Below are positions 8,188-15,947 of a stretch of DNA of 64,000 nucleotides, in pieces. The DNA is taken from the NCBI RefSeq assembly GCF_036099295.1, contig NZ_CP107976.1, forward strand, positions 6,510,001 to 6,574,000. Reading direction: 5' to 3'. Under the pieces are notes generated by a model. The model did not search any database. It was given only the letters and a program-made list of their open reading frames with translations, and was not told the DNA's origin. The position numbers were made by a program, and so were the translations under genes. This DNA is from Streptomyces sp. NBC_00358. GTDB taxonomy: Bacteria; Actinomycetota; Actinomycetes; Streptomycetales; Streptomycetaceae. Every line of letters begins with the position of its first letter. The stretch's first letter is position 1.

Positions 8188-9032
8188 TGAACGCGAACCG
8201 GGAGACGAATAACGGCATGGCGACGGACACGGACATCGCCTTCCTGCTGGCCGAGGCGGCGGACGAGGTCGAGATCGGTATAGCCCCCTACCAGGCGGTG
8301 CTGCGCGGCGGACGCCGCCGCAAGGCACGCCGCTGGGCGATCGCGGCAGCGGCGGCGCTCGTCGTCGCCGGTTCCACGGGGACGCTGGCGCTGGCGGGGG
8401 GTACGCACGACGGCGGCGGCCGGGTCGCCCCGGCCGCGACACAGTCGGCTTCGCCGGAGCAGCGGCATGTGTTCAGGCCGCAGGTGACCACCGTGGCGCG
8501 GGGGACCGAACTCGGCAAGGAGTGGGGGGCACAGGTCCTGGTGTGGGGGGCGCCGTTGAACGCGGCGGAGGCGCGCCTTCAGCGGACCCGGATGAGCGCG
8601 TACGGAGTCTCCCCGACGGGGATCCGCGTCTCCTCGGGCCTTGTCGGCAAGGGGTGGGTCTTCGTCCGCCTGATCGTGGGTGACGGCGCGTGGAATACGG
8701 TGCTGGACGGAGCGGTGGAGAAGGGCGACAGGTTCTCGGGCAACGACCTCGAGTCCGCTTCGATGCCGTTTTGGTCCGGAGGGCCCGGTCAGGCCTCGGC
8801 GTCTCAGCGGCTCGTGATCGGCCAGGTCGCTCCGACCGCCCGGGAGGTCACCTGCACCTGGGACGACGGCACGACGATCAAGGCCACGAAAGCCGCCCCG
8901 GGGACCGGCCTCGGCGCGCACTTCGAGAATCTGATCCGGCCGGTGGACGGCTCCCAGTCGAACTGGTTCGTGTGCGTGGCCCCGGACGGCAAGCACTACA
9001 AGTCGGCGGTGGCGAAGGTGACGAAGGAATGA
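8187..9032 (+). CDS. single-pass membrane protein, probable anti-sigma partner
   Basis: A 281-residue protein with a cytoplasmic N-terminal part of about 45 residues (DIAFLLAEAADEVEIG), a basic stretch RGGRRRKARR, one membrane helix (AIAAAAALVVAGSTGTLAL), and a long extracellular domain without a motif that I recognise. ATG overlaps the sigma-gene stop by one base. Small proteins of this layout are regularly paired with SigE-family sigma genes and are assumed to hold the sigma at the membrane. There is no zinc-binding HxxxCxxC motif of the ZAS anti-sigma family, so the anti-sigma role rests on gene context. Extracellular Cys residues (VTCTWDD, WFVCVAP) may form a disulfide. Confidence 0.65.
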   Translation: MNANRETNNGMATDTDIAFLLAEAADEVEIGIAPYQAVLRGGRRRKARRWAIAAAAALVVAGSTGTLALAGGTHDGGGRVAPAATQSASPEQRHVFRPQVTTVARGTELGKEWGAQVLVWGAPLNAAEARLQRTRMSAYGVSPTGIRVSSGLVGKGWVFVRLIVGDGAWNTVLDGAVEKGDRFSGNDLESASMPFWSGGPGQASASQRLVIGQVAPTAREVTCTWDDGTTIKATKAAPGTGLGAHFENLIRPVDGSQSNWFVCVAPDGKHYKSAVAKVTKE

Positions 9033-9085
9033 CGGGTCTCCCGGGGTCCGGATTCGACATCGGGCCCCGGGAGTTGGGCTTGCCC

Positions 9086-9106
9086 GCCCCCCGGTAGCCG
9101 GGGGGC
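9086..9106. terminator. strong hairpin after the sigma/anti-sigma operon
   Basis: GCCCCCCGG and CCGGGGGGC form a perfect 9-bp stem with a TAG loop, 54 bp after the stop of the anti-sigma-like gene. It can also serve the convergent response-regulator gene. Confidence 0.75.
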
Positions 9107-9222
9107 TGCCCGGGCCTCGGGGCGCGGGCTGTCCGACCCCCCCCTGGCAGCCGAGGCCCTTACCTACCGGCCGGGGAGAGCCGGCGGTCGACCGTTCGGT
9201 CCGGCCGACGGGCGTCGGCCGG

Positions 9223-9864
9223 CTACAGCCACCCCTGCTGGCGGGCCTCCCGCATCGCCTCCATGCGGTTGCGGGTGGCTGTCTTGCCGATGGCGGAGGA
9301 GAGGTAGTTGCGGACGGTCGACTCGGAGAGGTGCAGCTTGCCGGCGATGTCGGCGACGGTGGCGCCGTCCGCGGAGGCCTTCAGCACGTCGCACTCGCGG
9401 GCGGTGAGCGGATTGGGCCCGGCGCTCAGCGCGGCGGCGGCGAGCGCCGGATCGATGACGGTCTCCCCGGTCAGCACCCGCCGGATCGCCTCGGCCAGTT
9501 CCTCCACCGGCCCGTCCTTGACCAGGAACCCGGCGGCACCCGCCTCCATGGCCCGCCGCAGATATCCGGGGCGTCCGAAGGTGGTGAGGATCAGTACCCG
9601 GCAGTCGGGCGCCTGCTCACGCAGTTCGGCGGCGGCGTCCAGCCCGCTCTTCCCCGGCAACTCGATGTCCAGCAACGCCACATCGGGCCGGCTGATCAGC
9701 GCGGTGTCCACGATCTCGTCCCCGGCGGACACCTGCGCGACCACCTCGATGTCCGGTTCCATCCCGAGCAGCAGAGCGAGTGCCCCACGCATCATTCCCT
9801 GGTCCTCGGCGAGCAGGACACGGATGGACTTGGCGGGCCGGTGGTCCTGGGGCATCTCGTTCAC
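9223..9864 (-). CDS. NarL/FixJ (DesR-like) response regulator
   Basis: A 213-residue two-component response regulator. The receiver domain has the acidic pair AEDQ near residue 20, the phosphoacceptor Asp66 in VALLDIELPG, the switch threonine in LILTTFG, and the conserved Lys in GFLVKDGP. The C-terminal LuxR-type helix-turn-helix reads LTARECDVLKASADG to HLSESTVRNYLSS. GTG at 9864 was chosen because a -10-like TACTCT ends 6 nt before it (leaderless pattern); the ATG at 9855 has neither promoter nor ribosome site. There is no kinase gene beside it. The closest candidate is the DesK-like kinase that ends at 13963 on the same strand, 4.1 kb upstream. Confidence 0.9.
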   Translation of the reverse strand: MNEMPQDHRPAKSIRVLLAEDQGMMRGALALLLGMEPDIEVVAQVSAGDEIVDTALISRPDVALLDIELPGKSGLDAAAELREQAPDCRVLILTTFGRPGYLRRAMEAGAAGFLVKDGPVEELAEAIRRVLTGETVIDPALAAAALSAGPNPLTARECDVLKASADGATVADIAGKLHLSESTVRNYLSSAIGKTATRNRMEAMREARQQGWL

Positions 9865-10057
9865 GGGCCAAGAGTAGGGCGGGACAGGCCCCCGGTCCCT
9901 CGCGGTGTGCGTGTCGGTGGCCGCGTCGGGGGCCGATAAAAAAATCGTCCTCGTTCGAGTCCGCGAGTCTTGACGGTCCCCTGCTGCGGGCAAATAATCG
10001 CCTCGGAATTCAGGGATCCCCTTTGCAATTCCTGAGCTGGGTCGATTTTCGCAAACG

Positions 10058-10119
10058 TTCGGCATTTCGACCGTGAATTGGTTCGGTATTTCGATCGAAC
10101 GTTGTCCGGTATCTCGACC
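10058..10119 (+). promoter_or_regulatory. three direct repeats upstream of the arabinofuranosidase gene
   Basis: The units TTCGGCATTTCGACC (10058-10072), TTCGGTATTTCGATC (10082-10096) and TCCGGTATCTCGACC (10105-10119) repeat at 24- and 23-bp spacing. They end 41 bp before the start codon. The surrounding 9865-10160 spacer is unusually AT-rich for this genome, with an A-run near 9937. This looks like a control region for carbohydrate-regulated expression with several copies of one binding site. The binding protein is unknown. Confidence 0.5.
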
Positions 10120-10160
10120 AGGCACCCGCACTGCCCTACCAGGAACGGAAGAGGTGCACC

Positions 10161-11717
10161 GTGTTGTCATCCTTAGTGCCGTTGCGGCGTCTCAGAAGCG
10201 CGGCCCTGGCCGTGCTGTCGGTGATGGCGGCCGTCGTCGCGCTCGCCTTCGGCGCGCCGCAGGCCGCCGCCGCGGGGTCGCTCCCCTGCGACATCTACGC
10301 CACCGCGGGCACCCCCTGCGTCGCCGCGCACAGTCTCGTCAGAGCGCTCTACACGTCGTACAGCGGATCGCTCTACCAGGTGAAGCGCGCCTCCGACAGC
10401 GCCACCGCCGACATCGGCCTCCTGGCCGCCGGCGGATACGCGAACGCGGCCGCGCAGGACTCCTTCTGTTCGGGGACGACCTGCATCATCACCAAGATCT
10501 ACGACCAGTCGTCGCGCCACAACGACCTCACGGTCGAGGGGGCCGGCGGGGCGGGAGCCGCCGATGTCGGAGCGCCCGCGGACGCCCTGCCGGTGACGGC
10601 CGGCGGTCACCAGGTCTACGGCCTGGAGATCTCGGCGGGCATGGGATACCGGGACAACTCCACCTCGGGCGTGGCCGTCAACGGGGCGGCCGAGGGGATG
10701 TACATGGTGACCTCCGGCACCCATGTGAACGGCAGTTGCTGCTTCGACTACGGCAACGCCGAGACCAACAACAAGGACACCGGCAACGGTCACATGGACG
10801 CGATCAACTTCGGCACCGAGTGCTGGTTCTCGCCCTGTTACGGCCAGGGCCCGTGGGTGCAGGCCGACCTGGAGAACGGGCTGTTCCAGTCGGACTCCGG
10901 ATACAGCAAGAACACATCGAACACCGGAACCGGGGCGATGCCCTTCGTGACCGCTTTGCTGAAAAACAACGGTCAGGACCATTTCGCGCTGAAATACGGC
11001 AATGCCCAATCGGGCAGTCTCACGACCACCTATTCCGGGGGTGAACCCACCACCAGTGGCTACTCGCCCATGCATCAGGAGGGCGCGATCGTCCTGGGCA
11101 CCGGCGGAGACAACAGCAACGGTTCCATCGGGTCCTTCTTCGAGGGCGTCATGACCTCCGGCATCCCGACGGACGCGGCCGACGCCTCGGTGCAGTCGAA
11201 CATCGTCTCCGTCGGCTACGGCGCCGCGACCGGCAGCAGCGGCTCGCTGACGGCCGGTTCGGAGATCTCGCTGCGCGCGACCACCTCGTGCTGCACGACC
11301 GACTACATCCGCCACCAGGCCAACGCGGCGGTCGTCTCGGCGATCACGTCGAGCAGTTCGGCACTCGACAAGAGCGACGCCACCTGGATCGTCCGCAAGG
11401 GTCTCGCCGACAGTTCCTGCTACTCCTTCGAGTCACGCAACTACCCCGGCGACTTCCTGCGGCACTACAACTACCAGCTCCTCAGGCAACCCATGGTCGG
11501 CACCGCGCAGTTCAGACAGGACGCCACGTTCTGCGCGGGGACGGGGAAGAGCGGAACGGGGACCTCGTTCGCGTCGTACAACTACCCGACGAGATTCATC
11601 CGGCACTACAACTACAACGTCTACATAGCGAGTGACGGCGGCTCGAACGCCTTCGACAGTGCCACCTCGTGGACGGACGACGTGAGCTGGGCGGTCACGG
11701 CTCCCTGGGCTCCGTAG
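10161..11717 (+). CDS. abfB: secreted alpha-L-arabinofuranosidase B (GH54 + CBM42)
   Basis: A 518-residue secreted enzyme that removes alpha-L-arabinofuranosyl groups from arabinan and arabinoxylan. A Sec-type signal peptide covers about residues 1-38 (basic RRLRSAA, hydrophobic core, cleavage near AAAAG). The catalytic domain follows, beginning LPCDIYATAGTPCVAAHS with paired cysteines and including IYDQSSRHNDL and FGTECWFSPCYGQGPW, typical of GH54. The last about 140 residues are a CBM42 (AbfB) beta-trefoil: ISLRATTSCCTTDYIRH, then SFESRNYPGDFLRHYNY and SFASYNYPTRFIRHYNY repeats. GTG at 10161 follows GGAAGAGG. The length matches the family. Three direct repeats upstream suggest specific regulation. 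Confidence 0.92.
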   Translation: MLSSLVPLRRLRSAALAVLSVMAAVVALAFGAPQAAAAGSLPCDIYATAGTPCVAAHSLVRALYTSYSGSLYQVKRASDSATADIGLLAAGGYANAAAQDSFCSGTTCIITKIYDQSSRHNDLTVEGAGGAGAADVGAPADALPVTAGGHQVYGLEISAGMGYRDNSTSGVAVNGAAEGMYMVTSGTHVNGSCCFDYGNAETNNKDTGNGHMDAINFGTECWFSPCYGQGPWVQADLENGLFQSDSGYSKNTSNTGTGAMPFVTALLKNNGQDHFALKYGNAQSGSLTTTYSGGEPTTSGYSPMHQEGAIVLGTGGDNSNGSIGSFFEGVMTSGIPTDAADASVQSNIVSVGYGAATGSSGSLTAGSEISLRATTSCCTTDYIRHQANAAVVSAITSSSSALDKSDATWIVRKGLADSSCYSFESRNYPGDFLRHYNYQLLRQPMVGTAQFRQDATFCAGTGKSGTGTSFASYNYPTRFIRHYNYNVYIASDGGSNAFDSATSWTDDVSWAVTAPWAP

Positions 11718-11772
11718 CGGTCGGTGAGGGCGCCGAGTCCACCCGTTCCGACGGGAGCTCGGCGCTGACTGC

Positions 11773-11811
11773 GAAGACGTCGCGCGAAGACGTCGCACAA
11801 AGACGTCGCAC
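11773..11811. repeat. three tandem 13-bp units
   Basis: GAAGACGTCGCGC, GAAGACGTCGCAC and AAAGACGTCGCAC follow one another directly in the spacer between the convergent arabinofuranosidase and SDR genes. No function is apparent. Confidence 0.7.
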
Positions 11812-11914
11812 GACGACGGGCGTGGAGGCGGGCGTGGTGGTGGGCTTGCCCCGCGGGGCGCGCCCGTCGCCTGCCGTCGCCGTCCGTCGCCGTCCGTCGT
11901 CGCGCGGCGCTTCG

Positions 11915-11950
11915 CCGCCCTCGCCGGGCGGTGCCGCCCGGCGAGGGCGG
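11915..11950. terminator. bidirectional terminator between abfB and the SDR gene
   Basis: A perfect 16-bp GC stem (11915-11930 with 11935-11950) and a GTGC loop sits 2 bp from the SDR stop codon and about 200 bp after abfB. It can stop transcription from both sides. Confidence 0.8.
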
Positions 11951-11952
11951 GC

Positions 11953-12762
11953 TCAGCGGCCCGTCGGCAGGTTGGCTCCGCCGGTGCAGTCGAGGACGAC
12001 GCCGGTCATGAACCCGTTGGTGGCCAGTAGGTGCAGGGCGCGGGCTATGTCGCCGGGCCGGCCCACCCGGCCCACCGGGGTGGTCTCGGTGAGCCCCTGG
12101 AACAGGGTCTCGCGCTGCGCGGCGGGTACGGCGTCCCACCACGGTGTGTCCACGACCCCCGGGGAGACGGCGTTGATCCGCAGCGGGGCCAGTTCGACGG
12201 CGAGCGGCGGGACCATCGCCTCCAGGGCCCCGTTGATCGCGGCGAGCCCCGCCGACCCGGGGAACGCGGCGCGCGCGGAGGCGGCGGTCACCAGCGTCAC
12301 GGAGCCGTCCGCGCGCAGGTGCGGCAGGGCGGCCCGCAGGATACGGACGTAGGGCCAGAACTTCGCGGCGAATCCGGTCTCCAGCTCGGCGAGGTCCAGT
12401 TCGGCGAACAGGCCGGAACCCGCGGCCCCGCTGAGCGTGAGGATCAGGTGGTCCACCGGGCCCGACTGCGCGAAGAACGCGTCGATCTGGGCCGGGTCCG
12501 TGCCGTCGAGACCGTACGTGGTCGTCTTGCCGCCGATCCGCTCGGCCGCGGTCTCCAGCTTCTCCCTGTCGCGGCCGGTGATGACCACCTCGGCTCCGTC
12601 CGAGGCGAAGAGGGCCGCGGCGGCCTCGCCGATTCCGGAGCTGCCGCCCATCACGACGGCGCGCTGCCCGGCGAGCGGGAGGGCCGGGGAGGTGCTGGTG
12701 CTCGTGCTGATGTCTGTGCCGGTGCTGTTCGTGGTGCTCGTGGTGCTCGGGGTGGTGCTCAT
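11953..12762 (-). CDS. atypical short-chain dehydrogenase lacking the catalytic Tyr-Lys
   Basis: A 269-residue SDR-fold protein. The Rossmann motif VVMGGSSGIGEAAA is intact, ITGRDREKL indicates NADP-type binding, and INAVSPGVVDTPWW is the usual segment after the active site. Where SDRs have YxxxK the sequence reads LAAIN (Leu173, Asn177), so the catalytic Tyr and Lys are both missing; it may bind NADP(H) without normal dehydrogenase chemistry. The first 28 residues are a Ser/Thr-rich tail (TSTSTSTS) unlike usual SDRs. The gene is divergent from a TetR gene, and the shared 149-bp region holds two identical-type operators, so it is very probably controlled by that repressor. Confidence 0.85.
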   Translation of the reverse strand: MSTTPSTTSTTNSTGTDISTSTSTSPALPLAGQRAVVMGGSSGIGEAAAALFASDGAEVVITGRDREKLETAAERIGGKTTTYGLDGTDPAQIDAFFAQSGPVDHLILTLSGAAGSGLFAELDLAELETGFAAKFWPYVRILRAALPHLRADGSVTLVTAASARAAFPGSAGLAAINGALEAMVPPLAVELAPLRINAVSPGVVDTPWWDAVPAAQRETLFQGLTETTPVGRVGRPGDIARALHLLATNGFMTGVVLDCTGGANLPTGR

Positions 12763-12814
12763 GACGTGGCTTCCCCTTCTGGAGCGTCGAGGCTCTGAGG
12801 CTCTGTCGAGCCAC

Positions 12815-12868
12815 TTGACGAGACTGGTGGTCTCGTTAAAGTGTTACCGAGACTGCTGGTCTCGTCAA
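12815..12868. promoter_or_regulatory. two TetR operators inside two overlapping, opposed promoters
   Basis: CGAGACTGGTGGTCTCG (12819-12835) and CGAGACTGCTGGTCTCG (12848-12864) differ by one central base and lie 29 bp apart. Rightward promoter: -35 TTGACG 12815-12820, 16-bp spacer, -10 TAAAGT 12837-12842. Leftward promoter: -35 TTGACG 12868-12863, 16-bp spacer, -10 TAACAC 12846-12841. Each operator covers the last bases of the -35 and the spacer of one promoter, so a dimer on each site should silence both genes. Confidence 0.8.
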
Positions 12869-12911
12869 GTGTCGGCAGGGTCGACGGGGCGGAATGGGAG
12901 AGGATCGGGCC

Positions 12912-13943
12912 ATGGAAGCGAACGACGCACCGGCGAGGCGGCCGGACCGTGCCCCGGGCGGCGACGGCACCCGTGACGAGGAGGCGTCCGCCGGCGCGCT
13001 CCCGGGCGGCCCCGCCTCCGCGCACCCTGTATCGAGGTCCGCCGTATCCGGTGTCCGGGGCGGTGACGAGAGCCTGACCTGGGGCGTTGCCGGGTCGCCC
13101 GGTTCCGGGCATCCCGTACCGGGGCGCGCCGTATCCGGCGTGGGGCGTGGTGGCGAGGGTCTGACCGGGGGCGTTGCCGGGGGTCCCGCTTCCGGGCGCC
13201 CCGCCTCCGAGGCTGCCGCGTCGGGCGGCGTCCGCGCGGCCGGGGGAGCGGCGCGCGCCCCTGTCGCGGGCGGTGCCGTGTCCGGCGGCTCCGGACCGGG
13301 TGACTCCGTGGCGGACGAGGCCGCGCGCGACGTGGCGGACGAGACCGCCGGCGACGCCGGGGCCGTGGTGCGTCCGCATACCGGGCGGCGGCGGAACGAG
13401 GCTGTCCGGCGGGCGATCCTCGACGCGGCCCTGCGCCTGCTCGTGGACTCGGAGGGCGCACCCATCACCGTGGAGGCCGTCGCCCGCGCGGCGGGCGTGG
13501 GCAAGCAGACCCTCTACCGCTGGTGGCCCTCGAAGGGGGCCGTACTCCTGGACGCGCTCACCGACCGCGCCGGCCAGGACGTGCCGCCGCCCGACACCGG
13601 TTCACTCCGCGAGGACCTGCGCACGGTCGTCGCCGCCACCTTCGACGCCTCCCAGCGTGCCCCCTGGGCCCCGGCCCTGCGCACCCTCGTCCACGAGGCG
13701 GCCGCCGACCCCCACCTCGCCGAACTGCTGCGCACGTACACGGGAACCCGGCGCGACCTCCTGCGCGGCGTACTCGACCGCGGCCGTGCCCGGGGGGAGC
13801 TCCCCGCCGACCGAGACCTCGACCTGATGGTCGACCAGGTCTACGGCCTGTTCTGGTATCGCTTCCTGCTCGGCCACGCCCCCCTCGACCGGGCGGCCGC
13901 CGAACGCCTCACCGACTCCCTGCTCGGGGACGACGGCCCGTAG
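12912..13943 (+). CDS. TetR/AcrR-family repressor with long repetitive N-terminal arm
   Basis: A 343-residue TetR regulator. The real DNA-binding domain begins near residue 158 with RRRNEAVRRAILDAALRLL and shows the helix-turn-helix TVEAVARAAGVGKQTLYRWW; the ligand domain follows to the end (TetR_C-like, with DLMVDQVYGLFWYRFLLGHAP). The 150-residue Gly/Pro/Ala-rich arm before it contains an 87-bp direct repeat (13044 and 13131, each starting VSGV). TetR proteins normally have only a few residues there. ATG at 12912 has GGGAGAGG about 9 nt upstream; 12894 is an alternative. The gene is divergent from the SDR gene and most likely represses both through the operators at 12819 and 12848. Confidence 0.85.
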   Translation: MEANDAPARRPDRAPGGDGTRDEEASAGALPGGPASAHPVSRSAVSGVRGGDESLTWGVAGSPGSGHPVPGRAVSGVGRGGEGLTGGVAGGPASGRPASEAAASGGVRAAGGAARAPVAGGAVSGGSGPGDSVADEAARDVADETAGDAGAVVRPHTGRRRNEAVRRAILDAALRLLVDSEGAPITVEAVARAAGVGKQTLYRWWPSKGAVLLDALTDRAGQDVPPPDTGSLREDLRTVVAATFDASQRAPWAPALRTLVHEAAADPHLAELLRTYTGTRRDLLRGVLDRGRARGELPADRDLDLMVDQVYGLFWYRFLLGHAPLDRAAAERLTDSLLGDDGP

Positions 13944-13962
13944 CCTCCGCAGGAGGCGCCGA

Positions 13963-15213
13963 TCAGATCCCTGCCTCCGTCAAGTCGGCTGCCTCCACCG
14001 GGAGTTCGGCCCGCACCTCGAAGCCGCCGCGTGGGGTCCGCCCCGCGCTCAGGGAGCCGCCGGCCGTGGCGAGGCGTTCGGTGAGGCCCTTCAGGCCGGT
14101 GCCGCCGACGCCCGGTTCGGGATCGGCGGGCGTGGCTTCGGTGCCGTTGTCGGAGACGGTCAGACGGACGAGGTCAGGGGTGCCGTCGACGGTGATCTCA
14201 CAGCGGGTCGCGTCACTGTGGCGCACGACGTTGGTGACCGCCTCGCGGAGCACCCAGCCGAGCAGCGCCTCCGTCTGCGGGACGAGCGGTGGCCCGGACT
14301 GCCGTACGACCGGTTCCACCCGCGCCGCGGACAGCGCCGAGCGGGCGCGGTCCAGCTCCGTGGCGAGGCTGCCCTCGCGATACCCGGTGACCGCCTCGCG
14401 GATCTCCGTCAGGGCCTGTCTGCCGACCGACTCGATGTCCGTGACCTGGACGAGCGCCGCGTCCATGTCGCGCGGGGCCAGCCTGCGGGCCGCCTCCGAC
14501 TTCACCACGATGACCGAGAGCGTGTGCCCGAGCAGGTCGTGCAGGTCGCGGGAGAAGCGCATGCGTTCCTTCTCGACCGCCCGGCGCGCCAACTCCTCGC
14601 GGGCCTCGCGCAGTTCACGTACCGCCTCGGAGAGGGAGAGGATCGCGGCCGTCACCATCGTGGACAGGAAGGTGCCGTAGGCGATGTTCAACGCGTCCCA
14701 GCCCGCCCGGACCGCGGAGACAGCCGCGGCGAGCGCCGTCAGACCGAGGCCGATCTGCCCGAGCCAGGGGCCGCGCGTCACCGCCCCGGTGGCCAGCCCG
14801 AGCAGCGGGAAGAAGTACAGCCAGCTTCCGCCGTACCCGAGGGCCAGCGCACAGGTGATCACGCCCATCAGGACGAGTGCCACCCGGGTCGACCGTGCCT
14901 CCCGCTTCGTCCTCACGAACGCGCGGAACGTCACGTAGATGTACAGGGAGTTGAAGACGAACAGGCCGAGGCCGCCGATCCAGGGCTGCGGCGTCCTGCC
15001 CTGGAGGAGGTTGGAGAAGGAACCCATCCCCAGCAGCAGCCACGGCAGCAGCGCGAAGCCCGTCGGCGGCGGTCCCGGGTTCTCCGGCATCTCGCCGCCG
15101 TTCCTGCGCGCGGCCCGCTGCCCGGCCTTGAACCGCTCCACGTCGGCCTTCCAGCGGATCCGCTCGGCCCGCCACACGCGGACCTGGCAGCCGATGCTCT
15201 TCATCAAGGGCAT
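13963..15213 (-). CDS. DesK-like sensor histidine kinase
   Basis: A 416-residue membrane sensor kinase. A soluble N-terminal segment with PENPGPPPTGF leads to a block of about five or six hydrophobic helices (residues 52-195), then a coiled linker (AVRELREAREELARR). The HisKA_3 dimerisation helix carries the phosphoacceptor His225 in RDLHDLLGHTLS. The ATPase domain has the N-box LREAVTNVVRHSDA and the G-box DNGTEA, GGTGLKGL. ATG at 15213 was chosen over the longer open frame since the upstream part overlaps the permease gene. It forms an operon with the ABC-2 permease (14-bp gap) and ATPase. The expected partner regulator is absent directly downstream; the gene instead meets the TetR gene end-to-end. 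Confidence 0.9.
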   Translation of the reverse strand: MPLMKSIGCQVRVWRAERIRWKADVERFKAGQRAARRNGGEMPENPGPPPTGFALLPWLLLGMGSFSNLLQGRTPQPWIGGLGLFVFNSLYIYVTFRAFVRTKREARSTRVALVLMGVITCALALGYGGSWLYFFPLLGLATGAVTRGPWLGQIGLGLTALAAAVSAVRAGWDALNIAYGTFLSTMVTAAILSLSEAVRELREAREELARRAVEKERMRFSRDLHDLLGHTLSVIVVKSEAARRLAPRDMDAALVQVTDIESVGRQALTEIREAVTGYREGSLATELDRARSALSAARVEPVVRQSGPPLVPQTEALLGWVLREAVTNVVRHSDATRCEITVDGTPDLVRLTVSDNGTEATPADPEPGVGGTGLKGLTERLATAGGSLSAGRTPRGGFEVRAELPVEAADLTEAGI

Positions 15214-15227
15214 GTCCCGTTCCCCGT

Positions 15228-15947
15228 TCAGACGGTTCGTGCGGATCGACGGTACGAGAGCACAGCGTACGAACCGAACACCAGCAGCCAGGCGGTCAGT
15301 ACCGCCACCGCCCCGAGGCCCGGCGCCCGGCCCTCGGTGACCGACACGCCGAGCTGGGCGAAGCGGTTCGTGGGCGTGTACGCCGATATCGAGCGCAGCC
15401 AGCCCGGGAACAGGGCGAGCGGGAACCACAGGCCGCCGACCACCGCGAGCCCCAGATTGCACACCATGTTCGCCACGCCCGTGGTCTGCGCGGTCATCCG
15501 GTAGCCGTTGCCGAGGCCCAGCAGAGTGAAGGGGATCGAGCCCAGCCACAGCAGCACGGCCGTCGCGGCCCACTGCCAGACGTCCAGCCGTACGCCGTCG
15601 ACCAGGCCGCCGGCCGCCAGTACCGCGACGATCGCGGGCAGCACGGTCACCGAACCGGTCAGCGCCCGCCCGAGCACCACCTCGCGCGGTGTCATCGGCG
15701 TCACCCGAAGCTGCCGCAGCCAGCCGGTCACCTTGTCCTCGGCGACCCCGCCACCGGTGTTCAGCGCCGAGCCGACCGCGCCGTACGCGGCCATGCCGAC
15801 CATCGACGCCGTCCGCCACCCGTCGTCGTCGCCACCGCCGAGGTTGGTGAACAGCAGATACATCATCACCGGCATCGCGACGCCACCGATCACGAAGCCG
15901 GTGTCGCGCAGCGTCCGGCGTACTTCGAGCCGCAGATAGTCGAACAT
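15228..15947 (-). CDS. ABC-2 type transporter permease
   Basis: A 239-residue membrane protein with about six helices, of the ABC-2/YadH-like family. RLEVRRTLRDTGFVIGGVAMPVMMYLLF is the first helix region, GWLRQLRVTPMTPREVVLGRAL the typical amphipathic stretch, and NMVCNLGLAVVGGLWFPLALFPGWL the signature before the last helices. Its ATG overlaps the ATPase stop codon by one base (ATGTGATG context), so the two are coupled. With the ATPase it would form an exporter, often for a drug, lipid or peptide sensed by the kinase that follows. Substrate unknown. Confidence 0.88.
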   Translation of the reverse strand: MFDYLRLEVRRTLRDTGFVIGGVAMPVMMYLLFTNLGGGDDDGWRTASMVGMAAYGAVGSALNTGGGVAEDKVTGWLRQLRVTPMTPREVVLGRALTGSVTVLPAIVAVLAAGGLVDGVRLDVWQWAATAVLLWLGSIPFTLLGLGNGYRMTAQTTGVANMVCNLGLAVVGGLWFPLALFPGWLRSISAYTPTNRFAQLGVSVTEGRAPGLGAVAVLTAWLLVFGSYAVLSYRRSARTV

